DNA of 64,000 nt from an uncultured Alistipes sp. GTDB lineage: Bacteria; Bacteroidota; Bacteroidia; Bacteroidales; Rikenellaceae. The translations under genes were made by a program, and so were the position numbers. Numbering within the stretch: the first letter of the stretch is position 1; each line of letters starts with the position of its first letter. Of this stretch, positions 1-8,065 are shown piece by piece. Under the pieces are notes generated by a model that saw only the letters and a list, made by a program, of their open reading frames with translations, was not told the DNA's origin and made no database searches. Location: positions 1-64,000 of the forward strand of contig CANQIF010000004.1 of the NCBI GenBank assembly GCA_947623965.1, given 5' to 3'.

Positions 1-132
1 TAACTATTTGTTCTTCTGCGCTTTATTCCTCCTTTTCCCCTCTCTTCAATTTTCACTCTTCGTTTTTACCCCCATAGCCGCCTCCCCCCTGACTTCGATG
101 TGTATGACTTGATTTTGCGGTTTCAGCAAAGG

Positions 133-1932
133 CTATTTGCCCCAGTCGAGGGTTACATTTTTATTGACCAAACGCCACGACAAGATATTGACCTGAGCGG
201 CGATATAGACATCGTCCGGATCGACCTTTTCGGGGATGATCTTCTGACCGGGGTCGTATACCGGCGTACCCAGTCCGTAAATGCCGTCGATCGTGATGTC
301 GTACACGTGATTGCGGACCACACCGAATTCGGTATCCGAACCTTTGGTGCCCAGATGAGGGATGTCGAGGTAATAATACGTCTTACCGTTGTTCCAAATT
401 TTGATATGCTCGAATCCTTTCAAAATATCATTCAATTCCGTTCCTTTCCAAGCTTCCGAGGTCTCTTTCGAAAGGTCGTGCTTGTACCAGGTCAGCCCTT
501 TCGCAGCCTTGGTCAACCCTGCTTTCGCGTAATAGCGGTGCGGTTTTGTTTCATCGGCAGAATCGTAAAAGGTCGTGAATTCGATGTCGGACTTACCTAT
601 TTCACGATATTTCGTTTCCGTCTCGGTCTGAGACTCCACCGTCCAGAATTCGTTACCGCCGGCTTTCATCATATCGAGAACGAGATCTTTCATTTTGGCA
701 TAATCTGCGTTGTCGACAAAGCGCTGGCCGGCAAATTCGCAAATCATAAGAGGATCTGCGTTCTTATCGCAAAGAATCGCGGGAATGATCACACTCGTCG
801 GCTTAATACCCGTTTCTCCTCGGCCGGCATTTTCATTGCAATAGGTGTAGTTAGTTTCGCTCTCGAAGTTTTTGGCGGCACTTCCATCAAAATCGAAATA
901 CGTATTTGTCGTCGATCCCGTATAGCGTGCAGCCCAGAAACAGCGGTGGAGCGCCGGAATATTCCATTCCGAATCCATGCCGTTAGGAGCGTTTTTTGTC
1001 CAATCTGCGAGGAGCGATTTGAGCAGCCACGCAGCCGGACGCACGGAAGTCGGATTCCAACCCTGCAACTCCACATAGACCTGTTCGGCGTTTTCTCCCT
1101 CTCCGATCGTCAGGTCTTTATCCGTACCGTCTTTATACTTCAATTTAATAAGCTGATGCGTCGTTCCATCATCCTTCGTCACAGTCAGGTTTTCGTTGGG
1201 TGTCGCATCCTTGGCTGCAGGCTTCAGAGCGGCAGCCAGATTTACGCGGACTTTGGCGACAACGCGTTCTACATAAATCGGCAGCGGGTTCTTCTTTGCC
1301 GCCTCTTCGCTGTCACAATAATACTGAGCATCGATGCTCGTTGCGTCTACAATATTTTCCGAACCGTTGACATAGACGGCATTGGACATGATAAATCCGT
1401 TTTTTTGCACGTCGTCGCCCTGCTCGTCTTTACCCGCGTAATCACCAGACACCTGACGTAAAACCGGCAGATTAATCGAACCGGTCATCGTCGAAGGAGG
1501 ATTGATGACAGCCACGAGCTTGGCCGGCAGTTTATCGCCCTTATTGGTATTGACAACCAAAACAGCCTTCAGCCGGTCTGAGACTGTCTCCCCGTGAGAA
1601 TCATCCGTAGGATCCTCCAACGCCGGATTATCGACATCAATATAATTTACCGAGCTGCCTGCTGCGACATTAACGGCGCTATTATTCTCCGAAAAGAAGT
1701 AGAAGCGCAGTTTATTCACCTTATTTTCATTGTCCAAACCATCCTCATACTGACCGCCGGACTGCGTATATTCATCCGCACGACCGCCCATACTCGGAGT
1801 TGTAACAATGCTGACAGCAAGGTAATGCGTGTCGCCGTTTCCGGTGCCGCCGGCATCTTCGGATTCCTCCTTCGAGCAGCCGGCCAGGACCAGCGCTGCA
1901 AGAAGCGGCAAGAAGAAAAATTTCTTTTTCAT
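133..1932 (-). CDS. Mfa1/FimA-family major fimbrial subunit lipoprotein
   Basis: 599 residues. A lipoprotein signal peptide ends in the lipobox LVLAGC with Cys19. An Arg at residue 51 (MGGRADE) lies where FimA/Mfa1 precursors of Porphyromonas gingivalis are cut by a trypsin-like protease before donor-strand polymerisation. The N-terminal part has the VNKLRFYFF-type strand and the C-terminal part the VRNHVYDITIDGIYGLGTP segment seen in Mfa1-like fimbrillins. By family knowledge the protein is exported to the outer membrane and polymerises into a surface fimbria used in adhesion. It is the third gene of a minus-strand set after DUF3575 and DUF3868 proteins, the usual arrangement of these loci; accessory pilins may continue beyond the left edge. 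Seen: lipobox, Arg51, motifs. Inferred: that it is the stalk rather than an anchor or tip subunit. Confidence 0.88.
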   Translation of the reverse strand: MKKKFFFLPLLAALVLAGCSKEESEDAGGTGNGDTHYLAVSIVTTPSMGGRADEYTQSGGQYEDGLDNENKVNKLRFYFFSENNSAVNVAAGSSVNYIDVDNPALEDPTDDSHGETVSDRLKAVLVVNTNKGDKLPAKLVAVINPPSTMTGSINLPVLRQVSGDYAGKDEQGDDVQKNGFIMSNAVYVNGSENIVDATSIDAQYYCDSEEAAKKNPLPIYVERVVAKVRVNLAAALKPAAKDATPNENLTVTKDDGTTHQLIKLKYKDGTDKDLTIGEGENAEQVYVELQGWNPTSVRPAAWLLKSLLADWTKNAPNGMDSEWNIPALHRCFWAARYTGSTTNTYFDFDGSAAKNFESETNYTYCNENAGRGETGIKPTSVIIPAILCDKNADPLMICEFAGQRFVDNADYAKMKDLVLDMMKAGGNEFWTVESQTETETKYREIGKSDIEFTTFYDSADETKPHRYYAKAGLTKAAKGLTWYKHDLSKETSEAWKGTELNDILKGFEHIKIWNNGKTYYYLDIPHLGTKGSDTEFGVVRNHVYDITIDGIYGLGTPVYDPGQKIIPEKVDPDDVYIAAQVNILSWRLVNKNVTLDWGK

Positions 1933-1974
1933 TTGTTAAAAAGGTTAATGAATAAAATGTGTTGTTGTGTTCGT

Positions 1975-3447
1975 CTATTTGTTCCGGTAGTCGAGCTCGG
2001 CGAGCGTCGTGGCGGCCTGCACGACACCGAGCTTCTTCGCCTCGCCGAGGTAGCGGCGGGCCGTCGCGCAGTCGCCCGTGCGGACCGCCAGCGCCCCGCG
2101 CGCATAGACCGCCTCGGGCGAATTGCCCGCCTTGGCCAAGTAGCGCGCCGCCGCCGCATTGTCGCCCCGCCGCATGGCCGCATTCGCGGCATTGAGGTTG
2201 GCCGTCTCGTCGGACGGGTACATGCGCACCGCCGTCTCGAAGACTTCCGTAAACTCGTCCGTGCCCGGCTCGTACTGCTGCGCAACCAAGTAAAACTCGT
2301 TCAGGCTCAGCTTCTGCGGCTGCTCGGCCATGATGCGGCCGATCTCCGCCGGATCGCTGTAGGCCCGGATCGTGTAGGCGATCCGGTAGTCCGTGTGGCG
2401 CAGCGCCGGGTAGCAGTTCTGCAGCAGGTAGCGGTACTCCTCGGGGTAGTACCGCTTGATCGCCCACTCCCTGTTGTCCGGCTCGCGGTCGCTGTCGATC
2501 AAGGCGAGAATCTCCTGTTTGTGATTTATATTCGACTGCTCCACGTAGCGGCGCAGACCCGCCCAGTCCTCGGGCTCGTAGTCCGTGGCGATCACATCGT
2601 CATCGAAGCGGTAGAGCTGCCCGATGTAGTGTTTCAGCGCCGCCGTGCGGCCGATGGCCAGCTCGCGGTTGTGGGCATAGGGGCTCTCGGGCGAGGCATA
2701 GCCCTTGAGCCATACCTGCGTAATGGTCACGTCGCGGTCGCTGCGCACCGAATCGATCGTCGCGCGAATCTTGCCTAACTCCGCGGTGTTGCGCCGGTAG
2801 TCGGGATAAATCGTCGTCTTGTCCACCGGGAAGTCGATGTAGGCCGACCCCTCGAGCGAGCGGCTCTTGACCCGCTCCGCCGCGGGGCGCACGTAGAGCA
2901 GCTCGGGGAAGAAGGGCTCCGTGTGACGACCGAGCACCCCCTCCTGCTCGGCCAGCAGCGTATTGCAGCAGCCGTAGTCGCCGCGCCAGAGCTTCAGGGA
3001 GGCCCCGTCCATCCACTCGCGGAAGGGAACCAGCTTGTCGTAGCCGACGCTCGCGGGTTTGTCGGCCGCCTTGTAGCTCCGCTCCTCCCGGTCCGTGAGC
3101 AGGCTCTCGCCGTTGCGGACATAAACGTAGTAGCGGCGTCGTCCGTAGATGCCGACCGAGGGGAGAACTAACGAATCGGGGCCGTTGACCAGTCGGGGCG
3201 TCAGGAGCACGGCGCGGTTGGGCTCCACCTCCAACTCCCCGAGGTCCAGAAGCATCCCGATGGAGAGATAGCCGCCGTCGCGCGCGATCTCCACGTCGCG
3301 GATCGTCACGTCGTCCACGATCTCCTTCGGTTGCGTTTGGGTTTGTTTTTGGGTTTGGGCCTGCACGGCGGGGGCCGTCAGGGCTGCGGCGGCCGGGGCG
3401 CACAAGGCGGCCGCCAGATAGAATAAGATCTTGTTCATCCGTCGCAA
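1975..3447 (-). CDS. DUF3868 / OmpA-like protein of fimbrial operon
   Basis: 490 residues with a signal peptide (hydrophobic stretch about residues 7-28, probable cut after VQAQ). The N-terminal part is the DUF3868 type that recurs beside Mfa1/FimA genes. The middle (about residues 205-290) resembles an OmpA-type peptidoglycan-associating domain: YIDFPVDKTTI, then WLKGYASPESP and NRELAIGRTAALKHYI. The C-terminal third has alanine-rich helical repeats resembling TPRs (ANLNAANAAMRRGDNAAAARYLAKAG). Likely a periplasmic or outer-membrane assembly or anchoring factor for the fimbria; no catalytic residues are apparent. It lies 3 bases after the DUF3575 gene and 42 bases before the fimbrillin, so all three are probably co-transcribed. 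Met4 is an alternative start. Family assignment is firm; biochemical role is inference. Confidence 0.82.
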   Translation of the reverse strand: MRRMNKILFYLAAALCAPAAAALTAPAVQAQTQKQTQTQPKEIVDDVTIRDVEIARDGGYLSIGMLLDLGELEVEPNRAVLLTPRLVNGPDSLVLPSVGIYGRRRYYVYVRNGESLLTDREERSYKAADKPASVGYDKLVPFREWMDGASLKLWRGDYGCCNTLLAEQEGVLGRHTEPFFPELLYVRPAAERVKSRSLEGSAYIDFPVDKTTIYPDYRRNTAELGKIRATIDSVRSDRDVTITQVWLKGYASPESPYAHNRELAIGRTAALKHYIGQLYRFDDDVIATDYEPEDWAGLRRYVEQSNINHKQEILALIDSDREPDNREWAIKRYYPEEYRYLLQNCYPALRHTDYRIAYTIRAYSDPAEIGRIMAEQPQKLSLNEFYLVAQQYEPGTDEFTEVFETAVRMYPSDETANLNAANAAMRRGDNAAAARYLAKAGNSPEAVYARGALAVRTGDCATARRYLGEAKKLGVVQAATTLAELDYRNK

Positions 3448-3450
3448 AGA

Positions 3451-4047
3451 TTAGAATACGTAAACTAAATTGAGGGCCGCCTTGGTGGGACCCACGTAGT
3501 GATGCGGCTTGTCCGTCTCGACCTTCTTGCCGCAGCCGGCGCAGCGGAAACGGTCGTAGCGCGTGTAGGAGTAGCCGAAGCCGAGCTCCGCCTCGAGGTT
3601 CCAGTGGCGGCCCAGAATCCAGGCATAGCCGTAGGCCACGCCCGCACCCACGAACCAGCCCTGGTAGCGCGAATCTTTCAGCTTGCGGGCGTCGGTGCCC
3701 AGAAAATGGAGCTTGCCGTCGATCCCGCCGATGTTGTACTGGCCGCCGTGAACGTGCAGCCCCACGAAGTGACCCGCAAAACGGTCGCAGAACCAGTAGC
3801 GCGCTTCGGGCTGCACGAACCAGTGCTTCCACCGGCGATCGCGCGAGAGCGTCCATCCGTTGAACTGGCCCGAGACGTCCAGCGTCCACCGCGGAGCGAG
3901 GCCGATTTCCAGGCCCAGATTCGGGTTCAAAAGAGCGTCGGAGACCAGATTCGTCTTCAACGCGGCATTCTGTGCCGAGGCGTTATGGCAGATTCCGGCC
4001 AGCAGCAGGACCGCGCATAGAAACAGGTATTTCCGCAAATTTTTCAT
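3451..4047 (-). CDS. DUF3575 outer-membrane-type protein, first gene of fimbrial operon
   Basis: 198 residues with a clear signal peptide (MKNLRKYLFLCAVLLLAGI, cut near ASAQ). The mature part starts ALKTNLVSDALLNPNLGLEIGLAPRW and continues with alternating aromatic and glycine strands (WFVGAGVAYGYAWILG, LEAELGFGYSYTRYDRF), typical of the small beta-barrel-like DUF3575 family. It ends in a phenylalanine after LVYVF, fitting an outer-membrane protein. A CxxC pair (CAGC) is present near residue 170. DUF3575 genes commonly lead Mfa1/FimA operons. Its start is about 75 bases from the inner edge of a candidate invertible promoter, so this gene and the two after it would be switched together. Confidence 0.82.
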   Translation of the reverse strand: MKNLRKYLFLCAVLLLAGICHNASAQNAALKTNLVSDALLNPNLGLEIGLAPRWTLDVSGQFNGWTLSRDRRWKHWFVQPEARYWFCDRFAGHFVGLHVHGGQYNIGGIDGKLHFLGTDARKLKDSRYQGWFVGAGVAYGYAWILGRHWNLEAELGFGYSYTRYDRFRCAGCGKKVETDKPHHYVGPTKAALNLVYVF

Positions 4048-4121
4048 GCCCCAATATCAATTTGACATTCAAATCATTAACGTCGTGGAGGGGCTGCGCG
4101 ACAACCCTTTGTCGGGCCGTC

Positions 4122-4305
4122 TCTCCGCAAGAGAAGGTCCGGATATTTTCCTGCTTGATATTCAACGCTTTTCGAGCCGGAATCGATAAAATGCACAACA
4201 AAAGAACCGTCATTTATAAAAAAAGGCCCAAAAAAATGTGCAAAATGCTTTCTTTTTTGATATTTTTTGTATTTTTGCGCCTCGAAAATCTTTCTCTTGC
4301 GGAGA
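4122..4305. promoter_or_regulatory. Candidate invertible promoter of fimbrial operon
   Basis: TCTCCGCAAGAGAA (4122-4135) recurs as a perfect 14-base inverted copy at 4292-4305; each site also has an internal TCTC/GAGA dyad. The 156 bases between are AT-rich against a GC-rich background. They contain a good -7 box facing away from the fimbrial genes (TATTTTTG, 4270-4277, plus) and a weaker minus-strand one (TTCTTTTG, complement of 4199-4206, with TTTG 22 bases upstream). Inversion would place the stronger box at about 4150-4157 on the minus strand, about 100 bases before the DUF3575 start. Phase variation of surface structures through invertible promoters is well established in Bacteroidales. 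No recombinase gene is in the window. Which orientation is ON is not certain. Confidence 0.6.
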
Positions 4306-4430
4306 TAAGGACACTTTCGCTCAACATTTTCGGGATGGGCGAATACCTTTATTCTATATACTGGGGCGTTTCATGCGATTTTTAGCCTCAGCGGAGCGGG
4401 GCTTTCTCGGCGCTCGGGGTTCTCACGGCT

Positions 4431-4490
4431 TTCGGGGTTCGGGGCTCTTTCGGGGTTCGGGGCTCTTTCGGGGTTCGGAGTTCGGAGTTC
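4431..4490. repeat. 18-base tandem repeat in non-coding DNA
   Basis: CGGGGTTCGGGGCTCTTT is repeated about three times and followed by GGAGTTC repeats. It lies between the candidate invertible promoter and the first mosaic repeat cluster. Although long frames cross it, none has recognisable protein character. It resembles the in-frame minisatellites seen inside several proteins of this window. Confidence 0.7.
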
Positions 4491-4559
4491 ACGGCTCGCG
4501 GCGGCGGATTTTTTTACGCGGGATGGATCGCTGCGCGATCGGCGGACCGGTCGGTTCGT

Positions 4560-5021
4560 CGCGGATCGGGTTCGTCGCGAAGCGACGGCGGGCCGCAGCC
4601 TGGGGGCGGCGGAGGCCCGCAACTCCTCTGCGTCGTTGCGCCCTCCGCAGGCTGCAGCCCGAAAATGGAAGATAGGCCAAGCATGCCCGGCAAAATCTTT
4701 TAATTTTGAATCTTGAATTTTGAATTTGCGCCCGAATGGGCGCAGCGGGCCGCAGCTCCTCTGCGTCGTTGCGTTCTCCGCAGGCTGCAGCCCGAAACGG
4801 AAGATATGCCAAGCATGCCCGGTAAAACCTATTAATTTTGAATCTTGAATTTTGAATGCTGAATTGGCGGTTCCGAACGGAACCGCAGCGGGCCGCAGCT
4901 TCGCCTGGCGAAGGCCCGCTTCTCGCGTCCGCTCGTATGCGGTCTCTTCGCAAGCTGCAGCCCGATTCTATAATGCTGAATTTGCGGCTTCAACGAAGCC
5001 GCCGCAGCCCGCCGCACGCTC
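4560..5021 (-). repeat. Mosaic hairpin repeat cluster A
   Basis: Three units of the dispersed multi-hairpin family, oriented opposite to most clusters. Two of them are near-identical direct copies of about 120 bases (around 4620-4740 and 4745-4860), each containing CTCCGCAGGCTGCAGCCCGA, the AAGCATGCCCGG motif and an AT-rich TTTTGAATCTTGAATTTTGAAT block. Variable-stem hairpins here include TGCGCCC-GAAT-GGGCGCA and GGTTCC-GAAC-GGAACC. The third unit shows the TTCGC/GCGAAG version of the head-body pair. No gene is supported here. Confidence 0.85.
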
Positions 5022-5025
5022 CGTT

Positions 5026-5199
5026 ATGCCCGCAGCCGTACCGGCCGCCGTGCAGCTCGTACATGAGGTACAGGCCGGCGAAACACTCGCTTCGATCGCT
5101 GCGGCCTACAAGGTCTCCGTACGCGACCTGCTCACCTGGAACCGCCTTTCGTCGAATGTCGTCAAGGCCGGCACGCGGTTAATCGTCTATCTGCAATAG
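5026..5199 (+). pseudogene. Orphan LysM domain, probably a gene remnant
   Basis: From the ATG at 5026 the frame encodes 57 residues, nearly all one LysM domain (VHEVQAGETLASIAAAYKVS, then VRDLLTWNRLSSNVVKAGTRL). LysM domains bind N-acetylglucosamine in peptidoglycan and are usually the C-terminus of amidases or transglycosylases. The frame stays open upstream to 4852, but that part is translated repeat cluster A and has no protein character. There is no signal peptide, so the domain as it stands could not be exported. A strong terminator follows 25 bases after the stop, suggesting this was the true 3' end of a functional gene whose 5' part was lost or replaced by repeat DNA. It could instead be a small functional protein. 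Confidence 0.55.
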
Positions 5200-5223
5200 G
5201 CGGAACGGCCGCCGCACAATGGG

Positions 5224-5260
5224 CCCCGGGACGCAGCGATTCTGCGTCCCGGGGTCTTTC
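5224..5260 (+). terminator. Rho-independent terminator after LysM fragment
   Basis: A 13-base perfect stem CCCCGGGACGCAG / CTGCGTCCCGGGG with a 5-base loop (5224-5254), followed by TCTTTC on the plus strand. It sits directly after the LysM stop codon. Confidence 0.75.
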
Positions 5261-5484
5261 ATGCGCCATCCTTCCCCGCTCTCCTTTCCCCGAAAAGCAG
5301 TTGAAAAATGGCCGAAAGGCAACCGGCTGAAAGCGAGCAATCCGCCGCTCCGCCGCCCCCTTTTCACCGATCCGGCAACCCGCACGCAGGAGGCGGAAGT
5401 CCGAAAAGTGTCATCAAAAACCCCGTTTGTGGCAAAAACAGCAACCGAAAAAACGATTCGCAAAACAAATCGTCGTATTTTGTA

Positions 5485-5514
5485 TTGCAAGACCGATTTT
5501 GTTTCGTATCTTTG
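5485..5514 (+). promoter_or_regulatory. Bacteroidetes-type promoter upstream of S24-like regulator
   Basis: TTG at 5485-5487, 19 bases, then TATCTTTG at 5507-5514, an excellent match to the Bacteroidetes sigma-ABfr consensus. Transcription would run through the antisense strand of the tRNA-Arg gene into the regulator starting at 5739, giving a leader of more than 200 bases. The start point is inference. Confidence 0.6.
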
Positions 5515-5570
5515 CGAGGAGGAATGCAGTCAAAACGTCCCGCACGAAATGGAAAAGAGAGACGAAAGGT

Positions 5571-5600
5571 AAAAAAAACGCGGCAACTGCTGCTGCCGCG
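5571..5600 (-). terminator. Terminator of tRNA-Arg
   Basis: Read on the minus strand, the stem CGCGGCA / TGCCGCG with an 8-base loop is followed by eight T residues. It lies 24 bases beyond the tRNA 3' end. Confidence 0.8.
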
Positions 5601-5624
5601 CCGGTCGAAGCCGATCGATCCAAG

Positions 5625-5696
5625 TGATCCCGAGGTGATTCGAACACCTATCGTAAGAACCGGAATCTTAAATTCTATCCATTGAACTACGGGACC
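5625..5696 (-). tRNA. tRNA-Arg (anticodon CCG)
   Basis: A full cloverleaf can be drawn on the minus strand: acceptor GGTCCCG pairs with CGGGATC (one G-T), D arm around GTTCAATGGATAGAA, anticodon stem TAAGA/TCTTA enclosing TTCCGGT with anticodon CCG, and a T arm with the invariant GTTCGAATC. CCA is not encoded. It reads CGG arginine codons, useful in this GC-rich genome. A promoter-like element lies just upstream and a terminator just downstream. Confidence 0.95.
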
Positions 5697-5703
5697 GGGA
5701 CTG

Positions 5704-5734
5704 CAAAGGTGCAAAAAAAATTTAAATTAACAAA
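5704..5734 (-). promoter_or_regulatory. Promoter of tRNA-Arg, overlapping the S24 gene leader
   Basis: On the minus strand, TTTG (complement of 5731-5734), 19 bases, then CACCTTTG (complement of 5704-5711), one mismatch from TAnnTTTG. Transcription would start within a few bases of the tRNA 5' end. Confidence 0.5.
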
Positions 5735-5738
5735 AAAA

Positions 5739-6368
5739 ATGGAAGAAAAACAGCAAAATTGGCAGCGCCTCGAAGCGGTGATCCGCTGGGCAAACATGTC
5801 CACGAACTATTTCGCCCGTCATATCGGGCTCGCTCGCGGCGAAAATCTCTACCAGATCAAACGCGGGAACAACGGCATCTCGCTCAACCTGGCCGACCGA
5901 GTCGTAAAGGCCTATCCCGAGATCAACAAGCTCTGGCTCCTGACCGGCGAAGGCGAAATGTTCATCGCCACCAAGGGCCGCGGTTCGCAGATTCCCTTCT
6001 ACGACTCCGACCTCGAACTGACCATCCGCGAATACGAAGATCGCGAAGCCGACTGCCGGCTGGCCATCCCCGACATCATCGACTGCGACCTCGCCATGCG
6101 CTACATGGGACAGGCGATGGGAAGCTATCTGCCCGCCGGAAGCGTCGTTTTCCTGAAAAAGTTGGACTTAAATACGATTATTCCCGGCCGGGAGTATGTG
6201 ATTGTCGGCCGAAAAATCATAACTTTGCGTACCGTACGCACCGCCGACTCGCCGAAGCAGCTGCGGCTGGTGGCCGCCGACAGCGAGCACTTCGACGAGA
6301 TGAGCATCGCCAAGAACGAAATCGAGGCGGTTTTTGCCGTACAGGGAAAACTGATTATCAACAACTAA
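5739..6368 (+). CDS. HTH regulator with non-catalytic S24 (LexA/CI)-like domain
   Basis: 209 residues from the ATG at 5739, which follows an A-rich leader; an upstream ATG at 5682 lies inside the tRNA gene and was not used. Residues about 10-70 form an XRE-type helix-turn-helix (NYFARHIGLARGENLYQIKRG). Residues about 105-200 resemble the S24 peptidase fold of LexA/CI repressors (YLPAGSVVFLKK and REYVIVGRKIITLRTV). The catalytic Ser, normally in GDSM, is replaced in GQAM by Ala126, and the general-base Lys is not evident, so self-cleavage is unlikely. It probably acts as a DNA-binding regulator sensing something other than RecA. It leads a plus-strand run with ribE 16 bases downstream. Target unknown. 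Confidence 0.8.
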   Translation: MEEKQQNWQRLEAVIRWANMSTNYFARHIGLARGENLYQIKRGNNGISLNLADRVVKAYPEINKLWLLTGEGEMFIATKGRGSQIPFYDSDLELTIREYEDREADCRLAIPDIIDCDLAMRYMGQAMGSYLPAGSVVFLKKLDLNTIIPGREYVIVGRKIITLRTVRTADSPKQLRLVAADSEHFDEMSIAKNEIEAVFAVQGKLIINN

Positions 6369-6384
6369 GCTATTCGAACGCAGT

Positions 6385-6984
6385 ATGTTTTCGGGAATCA
6401 TAGAGGCCCTGGCCGAAGTGGTCGAGATCCGCGCCGATCGTCAGAACAAGGATTTCACCCTCCGCGCCCCGTTCGCCTCGGAACTCAAGATCGATCAAAG
6501 CGTCGCCCACAACGGCGTCTGCCTCACGGTGGTCGCCATCGACGGCGACCGCTACACGGTGACGGCCATGAAGGAGACGCTCGACCGGAGCAACCTCGGG
6601 CTGCTCCGCGCGGGCGACCTCGTCAACGTCGAACGGTCGATGCGTCCCGAAGCACTGCTCGACGGACACATCGTGCAGGGGCACGTCGACCAGACGGCCC
6701 GCTGCACGGCCCGCGAAGAGGCCGGCGGCAGCTGGTACTTCACCTTCGAGTACGAACCGCAGGGCGGCGGGCTCACGACGGTCGAAAAAGGGTCGGTGGC
6801 GGTGAACGGCGTGAGCCTCACCGTCTGCGACCCGACCCCGTCGTCGTTCCGCGTGGCGATCATCCCCTACACCTTCGAACACACCAACTTCCATTCGATC
6901 GGCGTGGGGTCGGTCGTCAACCTCGAATTCGACATCGTGGGCAAGTACATCGCCCGCCTTATGGAGAACTACCTGAAGCGCTAA
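6385..6984 (+). CDS. ribE: Riboflavin synthase, alpha subunit
   Basis: 199 residues starting MFSGIIE, the hallmark N-terminus. Two lumazine-binding barrel repeats are visible (about 1-97 and 98-195); the second contains GHIVQGHVDQTA and VNGVSLTV. It catalyses the dismutation of two 6,7-dimethyl-8-ribityllumazines to riboflavin and a pyrimidinedione in the cytoplasm. Length matches the family. No FMN riboswitch is visible upstream, and the other rib genes are not in the window. Confidence 0.96.
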   Translation: MFSGIIEALAEVVEIRADRQNKDFTLRAPFASELKIDQSVAHNGVCLTVVAIDGDRYTVTAMKETLDRSNLGLLRAGDLVNVERSMRPEALLDGHIVQGHVDQTARCTAREEAGGSWYFTFEYEPQGGGLTTVEKGSVAVNGVSLTVCDPTPSSFRVAIIPYTFEHTNFHSIGVGSVVNLEFDIVGKYIARLMENYLKR

Positions 6985-6997
6985 ATCCATCGCAGCC

Positions 6998-8053
6998 ATG
7001 ATAACGATCAAAACCAAAGAACTCGCTTCGCTGCTCGTCGCCTTAGTGGCGGCGGCGATCGTCGCCGGCGTGCTCGCCGCCGTGCATGCAGCGTGGCTTC
7101 CGGCGCTCATCATCGTTCTGGGCACCTTCGCGGCCATGATGATCCTCTCGCTCTTCCTCATCCGCAAGTACGTCGCCTACAAACTCAAACCGATCTATTC
7201 GATCGTGAGCGCGCGCGACGTGCACACGCACGAGATCTTCGACGAGCTGCAGGACAAGCGGGTCGAGAACATCGGCGAGGAGCTGACCGCCTGGGCCGAC
7301 ACGAACGACCGCGAAATCGCCCGCCTGAAGGAGGCCGAACACTTCCGCAAGCAGTATCTGGGCAACGTGGCCCACGAGCTCAAAACGCCGATCTTCAACA
7401 TCCAGGGCTATATCTCGACGCTGCTCGACGGCGGTTTGGAGGACGAGCTCATCAACCGCAAGTACCTCGAGCGGGCCGAGAAGAGCATCGACCGGCTGAT
7501 CAACATCGTGAACGACCTCGATACGATCAACACGCTCGAGAACAACATGAACCGACTGAAGCACGAGACCTTCGACATCGTGGCGCTGGCGCGCGAGATC
7601 GCCGAGCAGGCCGAGATCGAGGCCGACCGCAAGCACATCCGGATCCAGGTGAAGGGGGCCGAGAACCTCCCCTCCGCCTTCTGGGTGCAGGCCGACAAGC
7701 ACTTCATCGGGCAGGTGTTGGTAAACCTCATCATCAACTCGATCCACTACGGCCGGGAGGGGGGCCTCACGCGCATCCACTTCCGCGACCTGCTGGACAA
7801 GATCCTCATCGAGGTCGAGGACAACGGTCAGGGAATCGCCAAGGAGGACCAGAAGCGCATCTTCGAGCGTTTCTACCGCGTGGACAAGGGCCGCTCGCGC
7901 GAGCAGGGCGGCACGGGGCTCGGCCTGGCGATCGTCAAACACATCGTCGAGGCGCACGGCGAGCGGATCACCGTCCGCAGCGAACCGGGCGTCGGCTCGA
8001 CCTTCTCGTTCGCGCTGAAGAAGGTTCCCCTGCACGATCTCGACAAACAGTAA
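6998..8053 (+). CDS. Membrane sensor histidine kinase (PhoR-like), orphan
   Basis: 351 residues. Two N-terminal membrane segments (about residues 8-28 and 30-54) are separated by a very short turn, so there is almost no periplasmic sensor. A linker leads to the HisKA domain with H-box LGNVAHELKTPIFN. The HATPase_c domain follows with an N-box variant NLIINSIHYG, G1 VEDNGQGI and G2 GGTGLGLAIVKHI. It should autophosphorylate on the H-box His and pass phosphate to a response regulator, but no regulator gene is adjacent, so the partner is elsewhere. The gene lies between ribE and lgt with 12-13 base gaps, suggesting co-transcription. Confidence 0.9.
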   Translation: MITIKTKELASLLVALVAAAIVAGVLAAVHAAWLPALIIVLGTFAAMMILSLFLIRKYVAYKLKPIYSIVSARDVHTHEIFDELQDKRVENIGEELTAWADTNDREIARLKEAEHFRKQYLGNVAHELKTPIFNIQGYISTLLDGGLEDELINRKYLERAEKSIDRLINIVNDLDTINTLENNMNRLKHETFDIVALAREIAEQAEIEADRKHIRIQVKGAENLPSAFWVQADKHFIGQVLVNLIINSIHYGREGGLTRIHFRDLLDKILIEVEDNGQGIAKEDQKRIFERFYRVDKGRSREQGGTGLGLAIVKHIVEAHGERITVRSEPGVGSTFSFALKKVPLHDLDKQ

Positions 8054-8065
8054 CGCACGACGACC

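Noticed and set aside
4334..4384. 16-codon ORF (MGEYLYSIYWGVSCDF) downstream of the plus-strand box in the invertible segment
   Set aside because: Too short to judge. It could be a real small peptide but nothing independent supports it.
5524..5685. Plus-strand frame ending VIRTPIVRTGILNSIH
   Set aside because: It is the antisense translation of tRNA-Arg, a classic false ORF.
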